Assembly: GCA_030683995.1 (NCBI GenBank)
Contig: JAUXPH010000015.1
Span: forward strand, 124,001-188,000
Origin: Lutibacter sp.
GTDB lineage: Bacteria > Bacteroidota > Bacteroidia > Flavobacteriales > Flavobacteriaceae
DNA: 64,000 bases
Direction of reading: 5' to 3'
Shown here in pieces: positions 44,218 to 52,916 of the stretch (position 1 is the first letter of the stretch; each line of letters opens with the position of its first letter). The notes below the pieces were generated by a model that was not told the DNA's origin, made no database searches, and saw only the letters and a list, made by a program, of their open reading frames with translations. Both the position numbers and the translations under genes were made by a program.

Positions 44218-45442
44218 ATCTCAATTTTAAAGTAACAATTGCCAACACGGCCAGCATAATTCCCACAATCCAAAATCTTGTCACAATTTTGCTTTCGTGA
44301 TAACCATTTTTTTGATAATGATGGTGTAATGGCGCCATTTTAAATATGCGTTTTCCTTCTCCAAATCTTTTTTTGGTGTATTTAAAATAACTTACCTGCA
44401 GAACCACCGATAAATTTTCCACTAAAAAGATGCCCGCTAAAATAGGGATGAGCAATTCTTTGCGCACGGCAATAGCCAAAACAGCAATTACAGCACCTAT
44501 GGTCAAACTTCCCGTATCGCCCATAAAAACCTGAGCCGGATAGGTGTTGTACCATAAAAATCCGATTAAAGCTCCTACAAAAGCTGCGATAAAAATGGTC
44601 ATCTCCCCAGAATCCGGAATGTACATTACGTCCAAATAGTTTGCGAAAATGATGTTACCTGAAACCCAGGCAAAAATTCCGAGTGTCAACACAATAATGG
44701 CCGATGAACCCGCTGCCAATCCGTCAATTCCATCTGTTAAATTGGCGCCGTTTGACACTGCCGTAATAATAAAAATGACGATTGCAATAAAAATGATCCA
44801 AGAATACTTTTTATAACCTTTACCTAAAAAAGCCAAGGCAGAAGCATAATCCAATTCGTTGTTCTTCACAAATGGAATGGTTGTTTTTGTCGATTTTTTA
44901 GCATCGGCAAACAATACTTGGGTTCCTGCTTCAGTGACATATTGAAACTTTGTCGGCAATTTTTCTTTCATTGTAACGCTTGGATGAAAATAAAGCATCG
45001 CGCCCACAAAAATTCCCAAAGTAATTTGACCTAAAATTTTGAACCTGCCTTTTAATCCCGCTTTATTTTGCCTAAATATTTTGATATAATCATCCAAAAA
45101 TCCAATAGTTCCCATCCATAATGTGGTAACCACCAACAAAATAATATACACATTGTCTATTTGCGCAAATAACAATACAGGAATAAGCGTAGCCAAAATA
45201 ATGATAATCCCTCCCATTGTTGGCGTACCCGCTTTTTCAACTTGGCCTTCCAAACCCAAATCCCTAACCGATTCGCCCACTTGTTTCAATTGCAAATAAT
45301 TGATAATTTTTTTACCGTAAATCATTGAAAACAGCAAAGAAATAATAAACGCCATTGCTGAACGAAACGAGATATACTTAAATAACCCCGCGCCGGTCAA
45401 ATCGTAATATTTATCTAGATATTCGAATAAATAATATAACAT
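44216..45442 (-). CDS. mraY: Phospho-N-acetylmuramoyl-pentapeptide transferase
   Basis: An integral membrane enzyme that makes lipid I from undecaprenyl phosphate. About ten helices in 408 aa. Signatures: [21 protein letters not shown] near the start, [34 protein letters not shown] and [25 protein letters not shown] hydrophilic stretch of ~50 residues ([21 protein letters not shown]) separates helices, as in other Bacteroidota. Placed 3 bp after murE. Confidence 0.97.
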   Translation of the reverse strand: MLYYLFEYLDKYYDLTGAGLFKYISFRSAMAFIISLLFSMIYGKKIINYLQLKQVGESVRDLGLEGQVEKAGTPTMGGIIIILATLIPVLLFAQIDNVYIILLVVTTLWMGTIGFLDDYIKIFRQNKAGLKGRFKILGQITLGIFVGAMLYFHPSVTMKEKLPTKFQYVTEAGTQVLFADAKKSTKTTIPFVKNNELDYASALAFLGKGYKKYSWIIFIAIVIFIITAVSNGANLTDGIDGLAAGSSAIIVLTLGIFAWVSGNIIFANYLDVMYIPDSGEMTIFIAAFVGALIGFLWYNTYPAQVFMGDTGSLTIGAVIAVLAIAVRKELLIPILAGIFLVENLSVVLQVSYFKYTKKRFGEGKRIFKMAPLHHHYQKNGYHESKIVTRFWIVGIMLAVLAIVTLKLR

Positions 45443-45445
45443 AAT

Positions 45446-46909
45446 TTAGCTTTCTATGAGGTTTAACTGATTTGTAATTTGCTCATAATCATCGAAATGC
45501 GAACGTTTACCGTTTATTTCCTGATAGGTTTCGTGGCCTTTTCCGGCAATTAATATGATATCGCCTTTTTTAGCTAGTTTTGAAGCTGCTTTTATGGCTT
45601 GTTCCCTATCCAAAATGGACAGTGATTTTCTCAAATTTTGAGGTTCAATGCCTGCTTCTATTTCTTCTATGATTGTTTGTGGGTTTTCATTCCTCGGATT
45701 GTCGGAAGTCACCACTACCTGCGTACTTAATTGAGAGGCGATTCGCCCCATAACAGGGCGTTTCGCTTTGTCTCTATTGCCACCGCATCCCACAACGGTA
45801 ATTACTTGTTCGTTTCCGGTTCTTATTTCATTGATGGTTTCCAACACGTTTTTTAAGGCATCGGGCGTATGCGCATAGTCCACAATAGCCGTTACGCCTC
45901 CTTTAGAAATGAAATACTGGAATCTGCCCGTTACGTTTTCCAACTCGCTTAAATGCCGCAAAGCTTCATCCGAATCCAATCCCAAAAGGACAGAAACGCC
46001 ATAAACAGCCAGCAAATTATAAGCATTAAATCGGCCAATTAATTTGGTGTAAACTTCATTGTTATTGATATTGAGCACCAAGCCCGAAAACTGGTTTTCA
46101 ATTATTTTAGCCTTAAAATCGGCCATGGTTTTTAAGGCGTAAGACTGTTTTTTGGCTTCGGTGTTTTGAAACATCACCGCACCGTTTTTATCATCGATAT
46201 TCACCAACGCAAAAGCTGTTTTTGGCAATCGATCAAAAAATAATTTTTTTACGTCCCTGTATTCCGCAAATGTTTTATGATAATCCAAATGGTCGTGCGT
46301 TAAATTGGTAAATACGCCGCCGGCAAATTGCAATCCTTCCGTTCTTTTCTGATGAATTCCGTGAGAACTCACTTCCATAAAACAATAATCTACACCCAAC
46401 TCCACCATTTCATTCAAATAGAAATTTATGGCCACAGAATTTGGTGTGGTGTGCGTGGCTTCATATTGTTTGGTATCGACCAAAATTTTTACGGTTGATA
46501 ACAGTCCCGTTTTGTAACCGGCATTCTGAAATAATTTATACAACAACGTAGCAACAGTGGTTTTGCCGTTTGTGCCCGTAATTCCAATCAATTTTAATTT
46601 TGAAGACGGATTGCCGTAAAAATTTGATGCAATCAACGCCAATGCGCTGTTTGAATCTTCAACTTGAATATACGTGATGTTTTCATCCAAATTTTCAGGC
46701 AATTTTTCGCAAAGAATTGCAACAGCTCCTAATTCTATCGCTTTATCAATAAATTGATGGCCGTCAAACAACAAGCCTTTTTGCGCTGCGAACAGGCAAT
46801 TTTTTTGCACATTTCTTGAATCGAATACAATGGCGTTCACTTTTATGTCGGTGCTGCCTTGAATTACGTTTACCACAACTTTATTTATTATGTCTTTGAC
46901 TGATTTCAA
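45446..46909 (-). CDS. murE: UDP-MurNAc-tripeptide synthetase, meso-DAP type
   Basis: It adds the third stem-peptide residue. The 487-aa ligase has the ATP loop GITGTNGKTTVATLLY, THTTPNSVAINFYL and the specificity motif DNPRNENP at about residue 403. The DNPR arginine is the mark of meso-diaminopimelate enzymes, so the peptidoglycan is predicted to be the meso-DAP type. It follows ftsI by 5 bp. Confidence 0.97.
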   Translation of the reverse strand: MKSVKDIINKVVVNVIQGSTDIKVNAIVFDSRNVQKNCLFAAQKGLLFDGHQFIDKAIELGAVAILCEKLPENLDENITYIQVEDSNSALALIASNFYGNPSSKLKLIGITGTNGKTTVATLLYKLFQNAGYKTGLLSTVKILVDTKQYEATHTTPNSVAINFYLNEMVELGVDYCFMEVSSHGIHQKRTEGLQFAGGVFTNLTHDHLDYHKTFAEYRDVKKLFFDRLPKTAFALVNIDDKNGAVMFQNTEAKKQSYALKTMADFKAKIIENQFSGLVLNINNNEVYTKLIGRFNAYNLLAVYGVSVLLGLDSDEALRHLSELENVTGRFQYFISKGGVTAIVDYAHTPDALKNVLETINEIRTGNEQVITVVGCGGNRDKAKRPVMGRIASQLSTQVVVTSDNPRNENPQTIIEEIEAGIEPQNLRKSLSILDREQAIKAASKLAKKGDIILIAGKGHETYQEINGKRSHFDDYEQITNQLNLIES

Positions 46910-46914
46910 ATAAT

Positions 46915-48900
46915 TTAATTTAGTATGATGGTTGATCCTTTGATTATTTTTCCGCCGGCAAGCTGCGATTGCTCAGCCACTTTTCCTTTTCCCATATAAC
47001 TCACTTTTAACCCTAAATTTTCAAGAATGGAAATTGCGTCCATCCCTGCCATTCCTTTTACATTTGGAATCGTGTCAATTTCTTTGTTGGCAATGGTGAA
47101 ATAGGCGTTATAGTCATTTTCTATGCTTTTGAAATCTGGCGTTTTATTCTCAATTTTATTAATTTCGGATTTTGACAGGTAAATTTTTTGGGCGATATCC
47201 TTAAAAACCGGTCCGGAAACATCGGCACCATAATAACCTGTTTGCGCTTTTGGTTTATGAATGACCACAATGCAAGAATACTTCGGGTTCTCAGCAGGAA
47301 AATATCCCGTAAAGGAGGAAATATAACGCCTGTTTGTCTCCCAATCATCCATCCAATATTCGGTTCTGGCAGTTCCTGTTTTACCCGCCATAGAAAAATT
47401 TTCGGCATATAATTTTCTTCCGGTTCCGTGTACCACCACATTTTTAAGCATTTCCTGCATTTTATCTATGGTCTCTTTTGAACAAATTGCCGGATCAATG
47501 ACTTCTTTATCAAAAGATTCTAAATGTTGGTTGTCCCAAGATCGAATTTCTTTTATAAACCTTGGTTTTACCATTTCGCCGTCATTTGCAATGGCGTTAT
47601 AAAATGTCAAAATTTGAAGTGGCGTTAAGCTAATATTATAACCGTAAGCAATTGAAGGCAATGCGTTCTTGCTCCATTTTTTATCACCTGGTCCAGGAAT
47701 TTCTGGCAAACCTTCCCCTTTTATGGGCAACCCTAACTTATCATTTAAATGCATTCCCCTTAAAGCATTGATAAATTTCTCAGGATTTTTACTGAAATTT
47801 TCATTAATTAATCTTGCAAACCCAATATTTGAAGAAACTTCAAGTGCACGAGCTGCAGAAATCTTACCATAACCACCTTTTCTTGAGTCATTTATAGCCC
47901 TTCCGTGAATGATATATCTGCCTCCGCCAGTATCAACTATGGCACCTGTATCTATTGCTTTTGTTTCCAATGCAACAACCATCGACATCACTTTAAAGGC
48001 AGACCCTGGTTCATTGGATTCTCCAATGGCATAATTCAAACGTTCATAATAGGTGCCGTTGGCATTTTTCCCCAAATTAGAAATTGCTTTTATTTCTCCT
48101 GTTTTGGTTTCCATAACCACCACACAACCGTGATCGGCTTCATAAAATTCTAACTGTCTCAATAAAGAATGGTGCGCAATATCTTGTATATTTATGTCAA
48201 TGGTGGTGACAATATCTTTTCCGTCAACCGGTTCCTTTTCATTGTTGTCGTTAATTGGTTTCCACTGGCCTTTGGCTATTTTTTGCTTCAAACGCCATCC
48301 GAATTTTCCATTTAAATAATCGCGGTAAGCACCTTCAATACCTGGTGCGCCTCTGTAATCATCATAACCAATGGTTCGTTCAGCAACTTTTCCTAACGGA
48401 TGTGCCCTAACAGTTGATTGCTCGGCAATAAATCCGCCTTTGTACATTCCCAATTTAAAAATTGGAAAACTTTTTATTTTCATGTACTCGGTATAGCCCA
48501 ATTTTCGGGCGATAAATAGGTACCTGTTTTTGTTTGTTCTCGCTTTTCTTATTTTATTTTCCCATTCATTTGCCGGTTTTCCCAACATTTTTGACAGCTC
48601 CACAGAAAGATTTCTGATATTGGCTTCAAATTCTTCAGCCTCAACCGTATAAGCGTCCATCCTGATTTCATACTGCGACATAGAAGTTGCCAGCAAGCTG
48701 CCATCTGCAGAAAAAACATTGCCGCGATTCGCGAAAATAGTGTCGTTTTTTATGGTAAGATGCTCCGACATATCTCGGTACTTTTCGCCATCGGCAAATT
48801 GAATATCGGTTAGCTTCAGAATAATAGCCGCCAAAAAAAGTGTGATAAACACAAATACTACATAGAGTTTATTTAATATGCCTTTTTTTGTTGCAGCCAA
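46915..48900 (-). CDS. ftsI: Septal transpeptidase FtsI (PBP3) with C-terminal PASTA domain
   Basis: It cross-links septal peptidoglycan with FtsW. The 661-aa chain has a membrane anchor (LYVVFVFITLFLAAIILKLTDIQF), a pedestal domain (RGNVFSADGSLLATSMSQYEI) and a transpeptidase domain with EPGSAFKVMS (SxxK), SSNIGF (SxN) and AGKTGTARTEYW (KTG). The last ~52 residues form one PASTA domain (TIPNVKGMAGMDAISILENLGLKVSYMG). E. coli FtsI lacks PASTA; Bacteroidota and Gram-positive forms often have it. Confidence 0.95.
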   Translation of the reverse strand: MAATKKGILNKLYVVFVFITLFLAAIILKLTDIQFADGEKYRDMSEHLTIKNDTIFANRGNVFSADGSLLATSMSQYEIRMDAYTVEAEEFEANIRNLSVELSKMLGKPANEWENKIRKARTNKNRYLFIARKLGYTEYMKIKSFPIFKLGMYKGGFIAEQSTVRAHPLGKVAERTIGYDDYRGAPGIEGAYRDYLNGKFGWRLKQKIAKGQWKPINDNNEKEPVDGKDIVTTIDINIQDIAHHSLLRQLEFYEADHGCVVVMETKTGEIKAISNLGKNANGTYYERLNYAIGESNEPGSAFKVMSMVVALETKAIDTGAIVDTGGGRYIIHGRAINDSRKGGYGKISAARALEVSSNIGFARLINENFSKNPEKFINALRGMHLNDKLGLPIKGEGLPEIPGPGDKKWSKNALPSIAYGYNISLTPLQILTFYNAIANDGEMVKPRFIKEIRSWDNQHLESFDKEVIDPAICSKETIDKMQEMLKNVVVHGTGRKLYAENFSMAGKTGTARTEYWMDDWETNRRYISSFTGYFPAENPKYSCIVVIHKPKAQTGYYGADVSGPVFKDIAQKIYLSKSEINKIENKTPDFKSIENDYNAYFTIANKEIDTIPNVKGMAGMDAISILENLGLKVSYMGKGKVAEQSQLAGGKIIKGSTIILN

Positions 48901-48902
48901 TT

Positions 48903-49235
48903 TTAATTTACTTTTTTTGCGGTTACTTTAATTACTTGTGGCGGATTTTCACTTGGTTTTAATCCGTAATTCAATACCTTATTTTTTATGGTCGATTCCA
49001 GTTTCATTTTCATTGAAATTGATCGTGTATCAACAAATTCTGCTCTTAATTCTTTAATATCTTTGTTCAGCTGCGCAATTTCCATTACTTTTTTGTCTGA
49101 ACTGTGTCCGCTCGCAATCATCAAAAGCACCAAGGCGACTATAAAAAAAATAAAACGCCAATTTTTAAAGGAATCTTCTTGTATCAAGAATTTCCCTTTT
49201 AATAAATCGTAAACGCTATTTGATATTTTTGCCAT
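48903..49235 (-). CDS. ftsL: FtsL-like division protein
   Basis: A small bitopic protein (110 aa) in the ftsL position between rsmH and ftsI. One membrane helix (NWRFIFFIVALVLLMIASGHS) precedes a short periplasmic coiled coil (IAQLNKDIKELRAEFVDTRS). Primary sequence of FtsL is poorly conserved, so identity rests on topology, size and place. It lies 2 bp from ftsI. Confidence 0.85.
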   Translation of the reverse strand: MAKISNSVYDLLKGKFLIQEDSFKNWRFIFFIVALVLLMIASGHSSDKKVMEIAQLNKDIKELRAEFVDTRSISMKMKLESTIKNKVLNYGLKPSENPPQVIKVTAKKVN

Positions 49236-50144
49236 TTATGCTAAAGTTGCGATTCTTAATTTTGCGCTTCTTGCCCTGCTGTTCTTCTTAATTTCCTGAA
49301 ATGACGGAACCACCATTTGCCCCACTCTTTTTAAAGGAACCGTGACATTTCCAAAATAATCCTTAACCGGTTCGCCTTCAAAAAGTCCGCTTCTGATAAA
49401 CCTTTTTACCAACCTGTCTTCCAAAGAATGATAAGAAAGCACGCTCAATCTTCCGCCTTCATTCAGCAATTCGGGCACTTGCAATAAAAATTCCTTCAAT
49501 GCTTCAATTTCCTGGTTCACCTCAATTCTAATTCCCTGAAAAATTTGGGCCAACACTTTATGTTCCTGTGATTTTGGCACAAATGCGGCCAAAACTTCCT
49601 TTAACTGAAAACTTGTTTTAATTTTTTCTTCTGACCGTTTTTCAACAATTCTTCTGGCAATATCTTTTGCATTGCGCAATTCGCTATAATTGAAAAGCAC
49701 GTTGGTCAATTTTTCCTCCTCATATTTATTGATGACCTCAAAAGCAGACAATACGCCTGATTGGTTCATTCTCATATCTAAATCGGCATCAAAGCGGGTT
49801 GAAAATCCGCGTTCCGCTTCATCAAATTGATGCGAAGACACGCCTAAATCAGCCAAAATACCATCCACTTTTTTGATGCCGTAAAACCGCAAATACCTTT
49901 TAATAAATCTGAAGTTCTGCGGAATCAACGTAAATCTCGGATCATCAATCGCATTGCGTTGGGCATCTTCATCCTGATCAAAAGCAAAAAGTTTTCCGCG
50001 CTCATTCAATCTGCTCAATATTTCTCTTGAATGGCCTCCGCCACCAAACGTAACATCAACATATACGCCGTCTGGCTTGATATTTAAACCATCCACACTT
50101 TCTTTTAACAATACCGGATTATGATATTCCATCTCCATTTTCAT
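49236..50144 (-). CDS. rsmH: 16S rRNA (cytosine-1402 N4)-methyltransferase RsmH
   Basis: It methylates the ribosomal P-site cytosine 1402 of 16S rRNA. The 302-aa enzyme shows YHNPVLLKESVDGLNIKPDGVYVDVTFGGGGHSREIL (SAM site), GILADLGVSSHQFDEAERGFS, RIEVNQEIEALKEFL and VLSYHSLEDRLVKRF. It overlaps the mraZ 3' end by 26 bp and ends directly at ftsL. Confidence 0.97.
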   Translation of the reverse strand: MKMEMEYHNPVLLKESVDGLNIKPDGVYVDVTFGGGGHSREILSRLNERGKLFAFDQDEDAQRNAIDDPRFTLIPQNFRFIKRYLRFYGIKKVDGILADLGVSSHQFDEAERGFSTRFDADLDMRMNQSGVLSAFEVINKYEEEKLTNVLFNYSELRNAKDIARRIVEKRSEEKIKTSFQLKEVLAAFVPKSQEHKVLAQIFQGIRIEVNQEIEALKEFLLQVPELLNEGGRLSVLSYHSLEDRLVKRFIRSGLFEGEPVKDYFGNVTVPLKRVGQMVVPSFQEIKKNSRARSAKLRIATLA

Positions 50145-50592
50145 TTACGTTACCCATCACACTTTCAGCCAAATCCGCAAAATCTACCGTTGCATCATCA
50201 ATCGCTTTTTCGTACTTGTCTTTGTCCCAAATTTCAATAATGTTCACTGCAGAAGAAAGCACCACATTTTTGTCGATTTCTGCGAAAATCTGCAAATCCT
50301 TCGGAATCAATAATCTTCCCAAACTGTCTAACTCCACAATTTTTACGCCCGCAGTAAAACGACGGATGAAATCATTGTTTTTTTTCACAAACCTGTTCAA
50401 TGTATTCACTTTTGCCATCATCGCATTCCACTCAGACATCGGATACAACTCTAAACATGGCTGAAAAACGGATCGTTTTATCACAAAACCTTCCTGCAAC
50501 ATTGGCATAAGCTGTTTCTTTAATGCGTTGGAAAGCAGCAACCTTCCTTTCGCATCAGCCTTAGCTTCGTATGTTCCAATTAAATTTATCAT
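50119..50592 (-). CDS. mraZ: Transcriptional regulator MraZ
   Basis: A DNA-binding protein with two AbrB-like swapped-hairpin halves that controls the dcw operon it heads. I use the ATG at 50592 (157 aa, MINLIGTYEAKADAKGRL); the preceding codon is also ATG (50595). The ORF-track start at 50679 is ruled out because a perfect -7 element lies inside that stretch. Each half has its DxxGR motif: DAKGRLLLS and DSLGRLLIP. Three GTGG boxes immediately upstream look like its own operator. Confidence 0.95.
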   Translation of the reverse strand: MINLIGTYEAKADAKGRLLLSNALKKQLMPMLQEGFVIKRSVFQPCLELYPMSEWNAMMAKVNTLNRFVKKNNDFIRRFTAGVKIVELDSLGRLLIPKDLQIFAEIDKNVVLSSAVNIIEIWDKDKYEKAIDDATVDFADLAESVMGNVNENGDGIS

Positions 50593-50609
50593 CATAATTT
50601 GAGTGTATT

Positions 50610-50617
50610 CAAAAATA
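50610..50617 (-). promoter_or_regulatory. mraZ/dcw -7 promoter element
   Basis: TATTTTTG on the minus strand, a perfect TAnnTTTG. The start site would lie only about 8-10 nt before the mraZ ATG. TTG triplets occur 14 and 24 nt upstream, neither at the ideal spacing. Confidence 0.55.
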
Positions 50618-50622
50618 TAAAT

Positions 50623-50652
50623 TTTTTCCCACAATTTACCACAATTATCCAC
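50623..50652 (-). promoter_or_regulatory. Predicted MraZ operator: three direct repeats at 10-bp spacing
   Basis: Minus strand: GTGGATAATT, GTGGTAAATT, GTGGGAAAAA in immediate succession. MraZ of E. coli binds TGGG-type direct repeats with a 10-bp period, and Mollicute MraZ binds AAAGTG boxes. The first box here is preceded by AAA (AAAGTGG). The boxes cover the -33 region, consistent with autorepression. Confidence 0.7.
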
Positions 50653-50766
50653 TTTGTTGATAACTTTTAACACTTTCACTCATTTATTAGTTACTTTTTT
50701 GGAATTCAAGACGCTACTATTTTGTTTCCGTGCCTTTAAAAAAACCTGTATTTTCGAAAAAAAAGT

Positions 50767-50774
50767 TACCTTTG
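50767..50774 (+). promoter_or_regulatory. -7 promoter element of the hydrolase-engB-pseudouridine synthase genes
   Basis: TACCTTTG, a perfect TAnnTTTG 27 bp upstream of the hydrolase ATG. No good -33 TTG. Confidence 0.45.
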
Positions 50775-50801
50775 CGAATAGGTATAAAAACGAATATTTA
50801 A

Positions 50802-51566
50802 ATGAGCAGTAAACTTATCACAGATGGCAAGTATAGCTATGTTGAAGCCGGTGAAGGGCAACCAATAATCGTACTTCACGGACTTATGGGGGCGTTAAGT
50901 AATTTTGACGGTGTTTTAAATTATTTTTCTGAAAAAGGATATAAAGTGATTATACCTGAATTGCCAATTTATAATTTGCCGCTTTTAAAAACCAATGTTA
51001 AAAACTTATCGAAGTTTTTAAAAGATTTTATGGCGTATAAAAAAATTGACAAAGCCATATTGCTTGGAAACTCTTTGGGCGGACATATTGGGTTGTATTT
51101 CACAAAGTTAAACCCCGATAATGTTGCCGCACTTGTGTTGGCGGGAAGCTCTGGTTTGTATGAAAAATCAATGGGTGACACCTTTCCAAAAAGAGGAAAT
51201 TATGAGTATATAAAAGCCAAAACTGAAGAAGTTTTTTACGACCCGGCAATTGCAACAAAAGAAGTTGTTGATGAAATTTACGCATCGGTAAATGATCGCG
51301 TTAGGGTTATCAAAACTTTGGCCATCGCAAAAAGCGCCATTCGGCATAATATGGCAAAAGATTTGCCTAAAATGAATATTCCAACCTGTATTATTTGGGG
51401 AAAAAACGATTTGGTGACTCCGCCTGAAGTTGCTATAGATTTTCAAAAATTAATGCCCGACGCCAACTTGTTTTGGATTGATAAATGTGGCCACGCGCCT
51501 ATGATGGAACACCCAGACGAGTTTAATAAAATTCTTGAAAGCTGGCTAAAAGAAAGGAACCTTTAA
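50802..51566 (+). CDS. Alpha/beta-fold hydrolase
   Basis: A 254-aa alpha/beta hydrolase. The oxyanion segment VLHGLMGALSNFD, the nucleophile elbow GNSLGGH (Ser), the acid region IIWGKNDLVTPPE (Asp) and CGHAPMMEHPDEF (His) complete a Ser-Asp-His triad. No signal peptide, so cytoplasmic. The substrate cannot be told. It lies 3 bp before engB, so the two are probably co-transcribed. Confidence 0.85.
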   Translation: MSSKLITDGKYSYVEAGEGQPIIVLHGLMGALSNFDGVLNYFSEKGYKVIIPELPIYNLPLLKTNVKNLSKFLKDFMAYKKIDKAILLGNSLGGHIGLYFTKLNPDNVAALVLAGSSGLYEKSMGDTFPKRGNYEYIKAKTEEVFYDPAIATKEVVDEIYASVNDRVRVIKTLAIAKSAIRHNMAKDLPKMNIPTCIIWGKNDLVTPPEVAIDFQKLMPDANLFWIDKCGHAPMMEHPDEFNKILESWLKERNL

Positions 51567-51569
51567 CCC

Positions 51570-52181
51570 ATGAAAATTAAAACTGCTGATTTTGTAACCA
51601 GCAATACCGACGTCTCCAAATGCCCAAAAGAGCAAATCCCGGAGTATGCTTTCATCGGGCGGTCAAATGTTGGAAAATCTTCATTGATCAATATGATTAC
51701 CGGAAGAACCAAGTTGGCAAAAACATCAGGGAAACCGGGGAAAACCCAGCTTATCAACCACTTTAAAATTAACGAAAATTGGTTTTTGGTCGATTTGCCG
51801 GGCTACGGTTATGCACAAGTTTCAAAATCCAAACGACAAACATTTCAGGAGTTTATAAAAGATTATTTATTGCTTCGCCAACAATTGATTTGCACTTTTG
51901 TGTTGATAGATTCAAGGCTAGAACCTCAAAAAATAGATTTGGAATTTATGGAGTTTTTGGGCGAAAACAGCGTTCCGTTTTACATTGTTTTCACCAAAGC
52001 CGACAAGTTAAAACTTTCCGAATTGAACAGAAATATTCAGGTTTACAAAAAAGTGATGACCAAATCCAATTGGGAAAGTATGCCACCACATTTTGTGACT
52101 TCTGCAGTAGACACCACCGGAAAAGATGAATTGCTCAATTTAATCGACGAACTAAATCAGCAAGTAGCGACACAATCTTAA
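51570..52181 (+). CDS. engB: Ribosome biogenesis GTPase EngB/YsxC
   Basis: An essential GTPase for large-subunit assembly. The 203-aa protein has G1 (FIGRSNVGKSSLIN), G2 region (TKLAKTSGKPGKTQ), G3 (LVDLPGYGYA), G4 (FTKADKL) and the SA of G5 (FVTSAVDTTG). The start is the ATG at 51570. The downstream pseudouridine synthase gene begins 2 bp after its stop. Confidence 0.95.
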   Translation: MKIKTADFVTSNTDVSKCPKEQIPEYAFIGRSNVGKSSLINMITGRTKLAKTSGKPGKTQLINHFKINENWFLVDLPGYGYAQVSKSKRQTFQEFIKDYLLLRQQLICTFVLIDSRLEPQKIDLEFMEFLGENSVPFYIVFTKADKLKLSELNRNIQVYKKVMTKSNWESMPPHFVTSAVDTTGKDELLNLIDELNQQVATQS

Positions 52182-52183
52182 AA

Positions 52184-52873
52184 ATGGCTTCAACCAAAAA
52201 TAACCTGCAAATTTTGTTTGAAGACAACCACTTTATCATTGTCAACAAGCGATCGGGCGATATTGTTCAGGGCGATAAAACTGGAGATGAACCTTTAAGT
52301 GACGTTGTAAAATCGTATATCAAGGAAAAATACAACAAACCGGGCGCCGTTTTTTTGGGCACCGTGCATCGCCTCGACCGGCCAACCACAGGCATTGTTG
52401 TTTTTGCCAAAACTTCCAAAGCATTGGAACGTTTCAATAAAATGCTGCGCGATAAAAAAGTAAACAAAACCTATTGGGCAGTGGTTAAAAATAAACCGGC
52501 AAAAGAAGAAGATACCTTAATAAGCTACTTGATCAAGAATCCGAAAAACAACAAATCCACTTCTTATAACACCGAAATTGAAGGCAGCAAAAAAGCCGTT
52601 CTTCATTATAAAGTATTGAAATCACTGGATAATTACCACTTGTTGGAAGTCGATTTGGAAACGGGTCGCCACCACCAAATCAGGTGCCAGCTCTCCGCAA
52701 TCGGTTCGCCCATAAAAGGCGATTTAAAATATGGTTTTGACCGAAGCAATAAAGATGCAAGCATCCATTTGCACGCACATAAAATTGAGTTCATCCATCC
52801 AGTTTCCAATGAAAATATTTCCATTATTGCCCATCTGCCGAAAGATCCAATTTGGGATGCTTGTACAATGTAA
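52184..52873 (+). CDS. RluA-family RNA pseudouridine synthase
   Basis: It converts uridine to pseudouridine in rRNA or tRNA. The 229-aa catalytic domain has the hallmark HRLDRPTTGIVVFAKTS with catalytic Asp, and ends with LETGRHHQIRCQLSAIG. No S4 domain precedes it, so it resembles the short RluA/RluC-like single-domain members. The target base is unknown. It is convergent with argH across 43 bp; I see no clear terminator there. Confidence 0.92.
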   Translation: MASTKNNLQILFEDNHFIIVNKRSGDIVQGDKTGDEPLSDVVKSYIKEKYNKPGAVFLGTVHRLDRPTTGIVVFAKTSKALERFNKMLRDKKVNKTYWAVVKNKPAKEEDTLISYLIKNPKNNKSTSYNTEIEGSKKAVLHYKVLKSLDNYHLLEVDLETGRHHQIRCQLSAIGSPIKGDLKYGFDRSNKDASIHLHAHKIEFIHPVSNENISIIAHLPKDPIWDACTM

Positions 52874-52916
52874 AATTGACGTTGTACGACTGAGGATTTT
52901 GAATTATTGATTAAAA

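Noticed and set aside
44044-44235. 63-aa ORF antisense to the murD start (SPEGGFF, LRGGIKGG)
   Set aside because: It is made from the palindromic repeats themselves and antisense murD; typical false ORF.
50593-50679. Longer MraZ beginning MKVLKVINKVDNCGK
   Set aside because: The region contains the operator boxes and a perfect -7 element, and MraZ family proteins start at MINLIGTYE.
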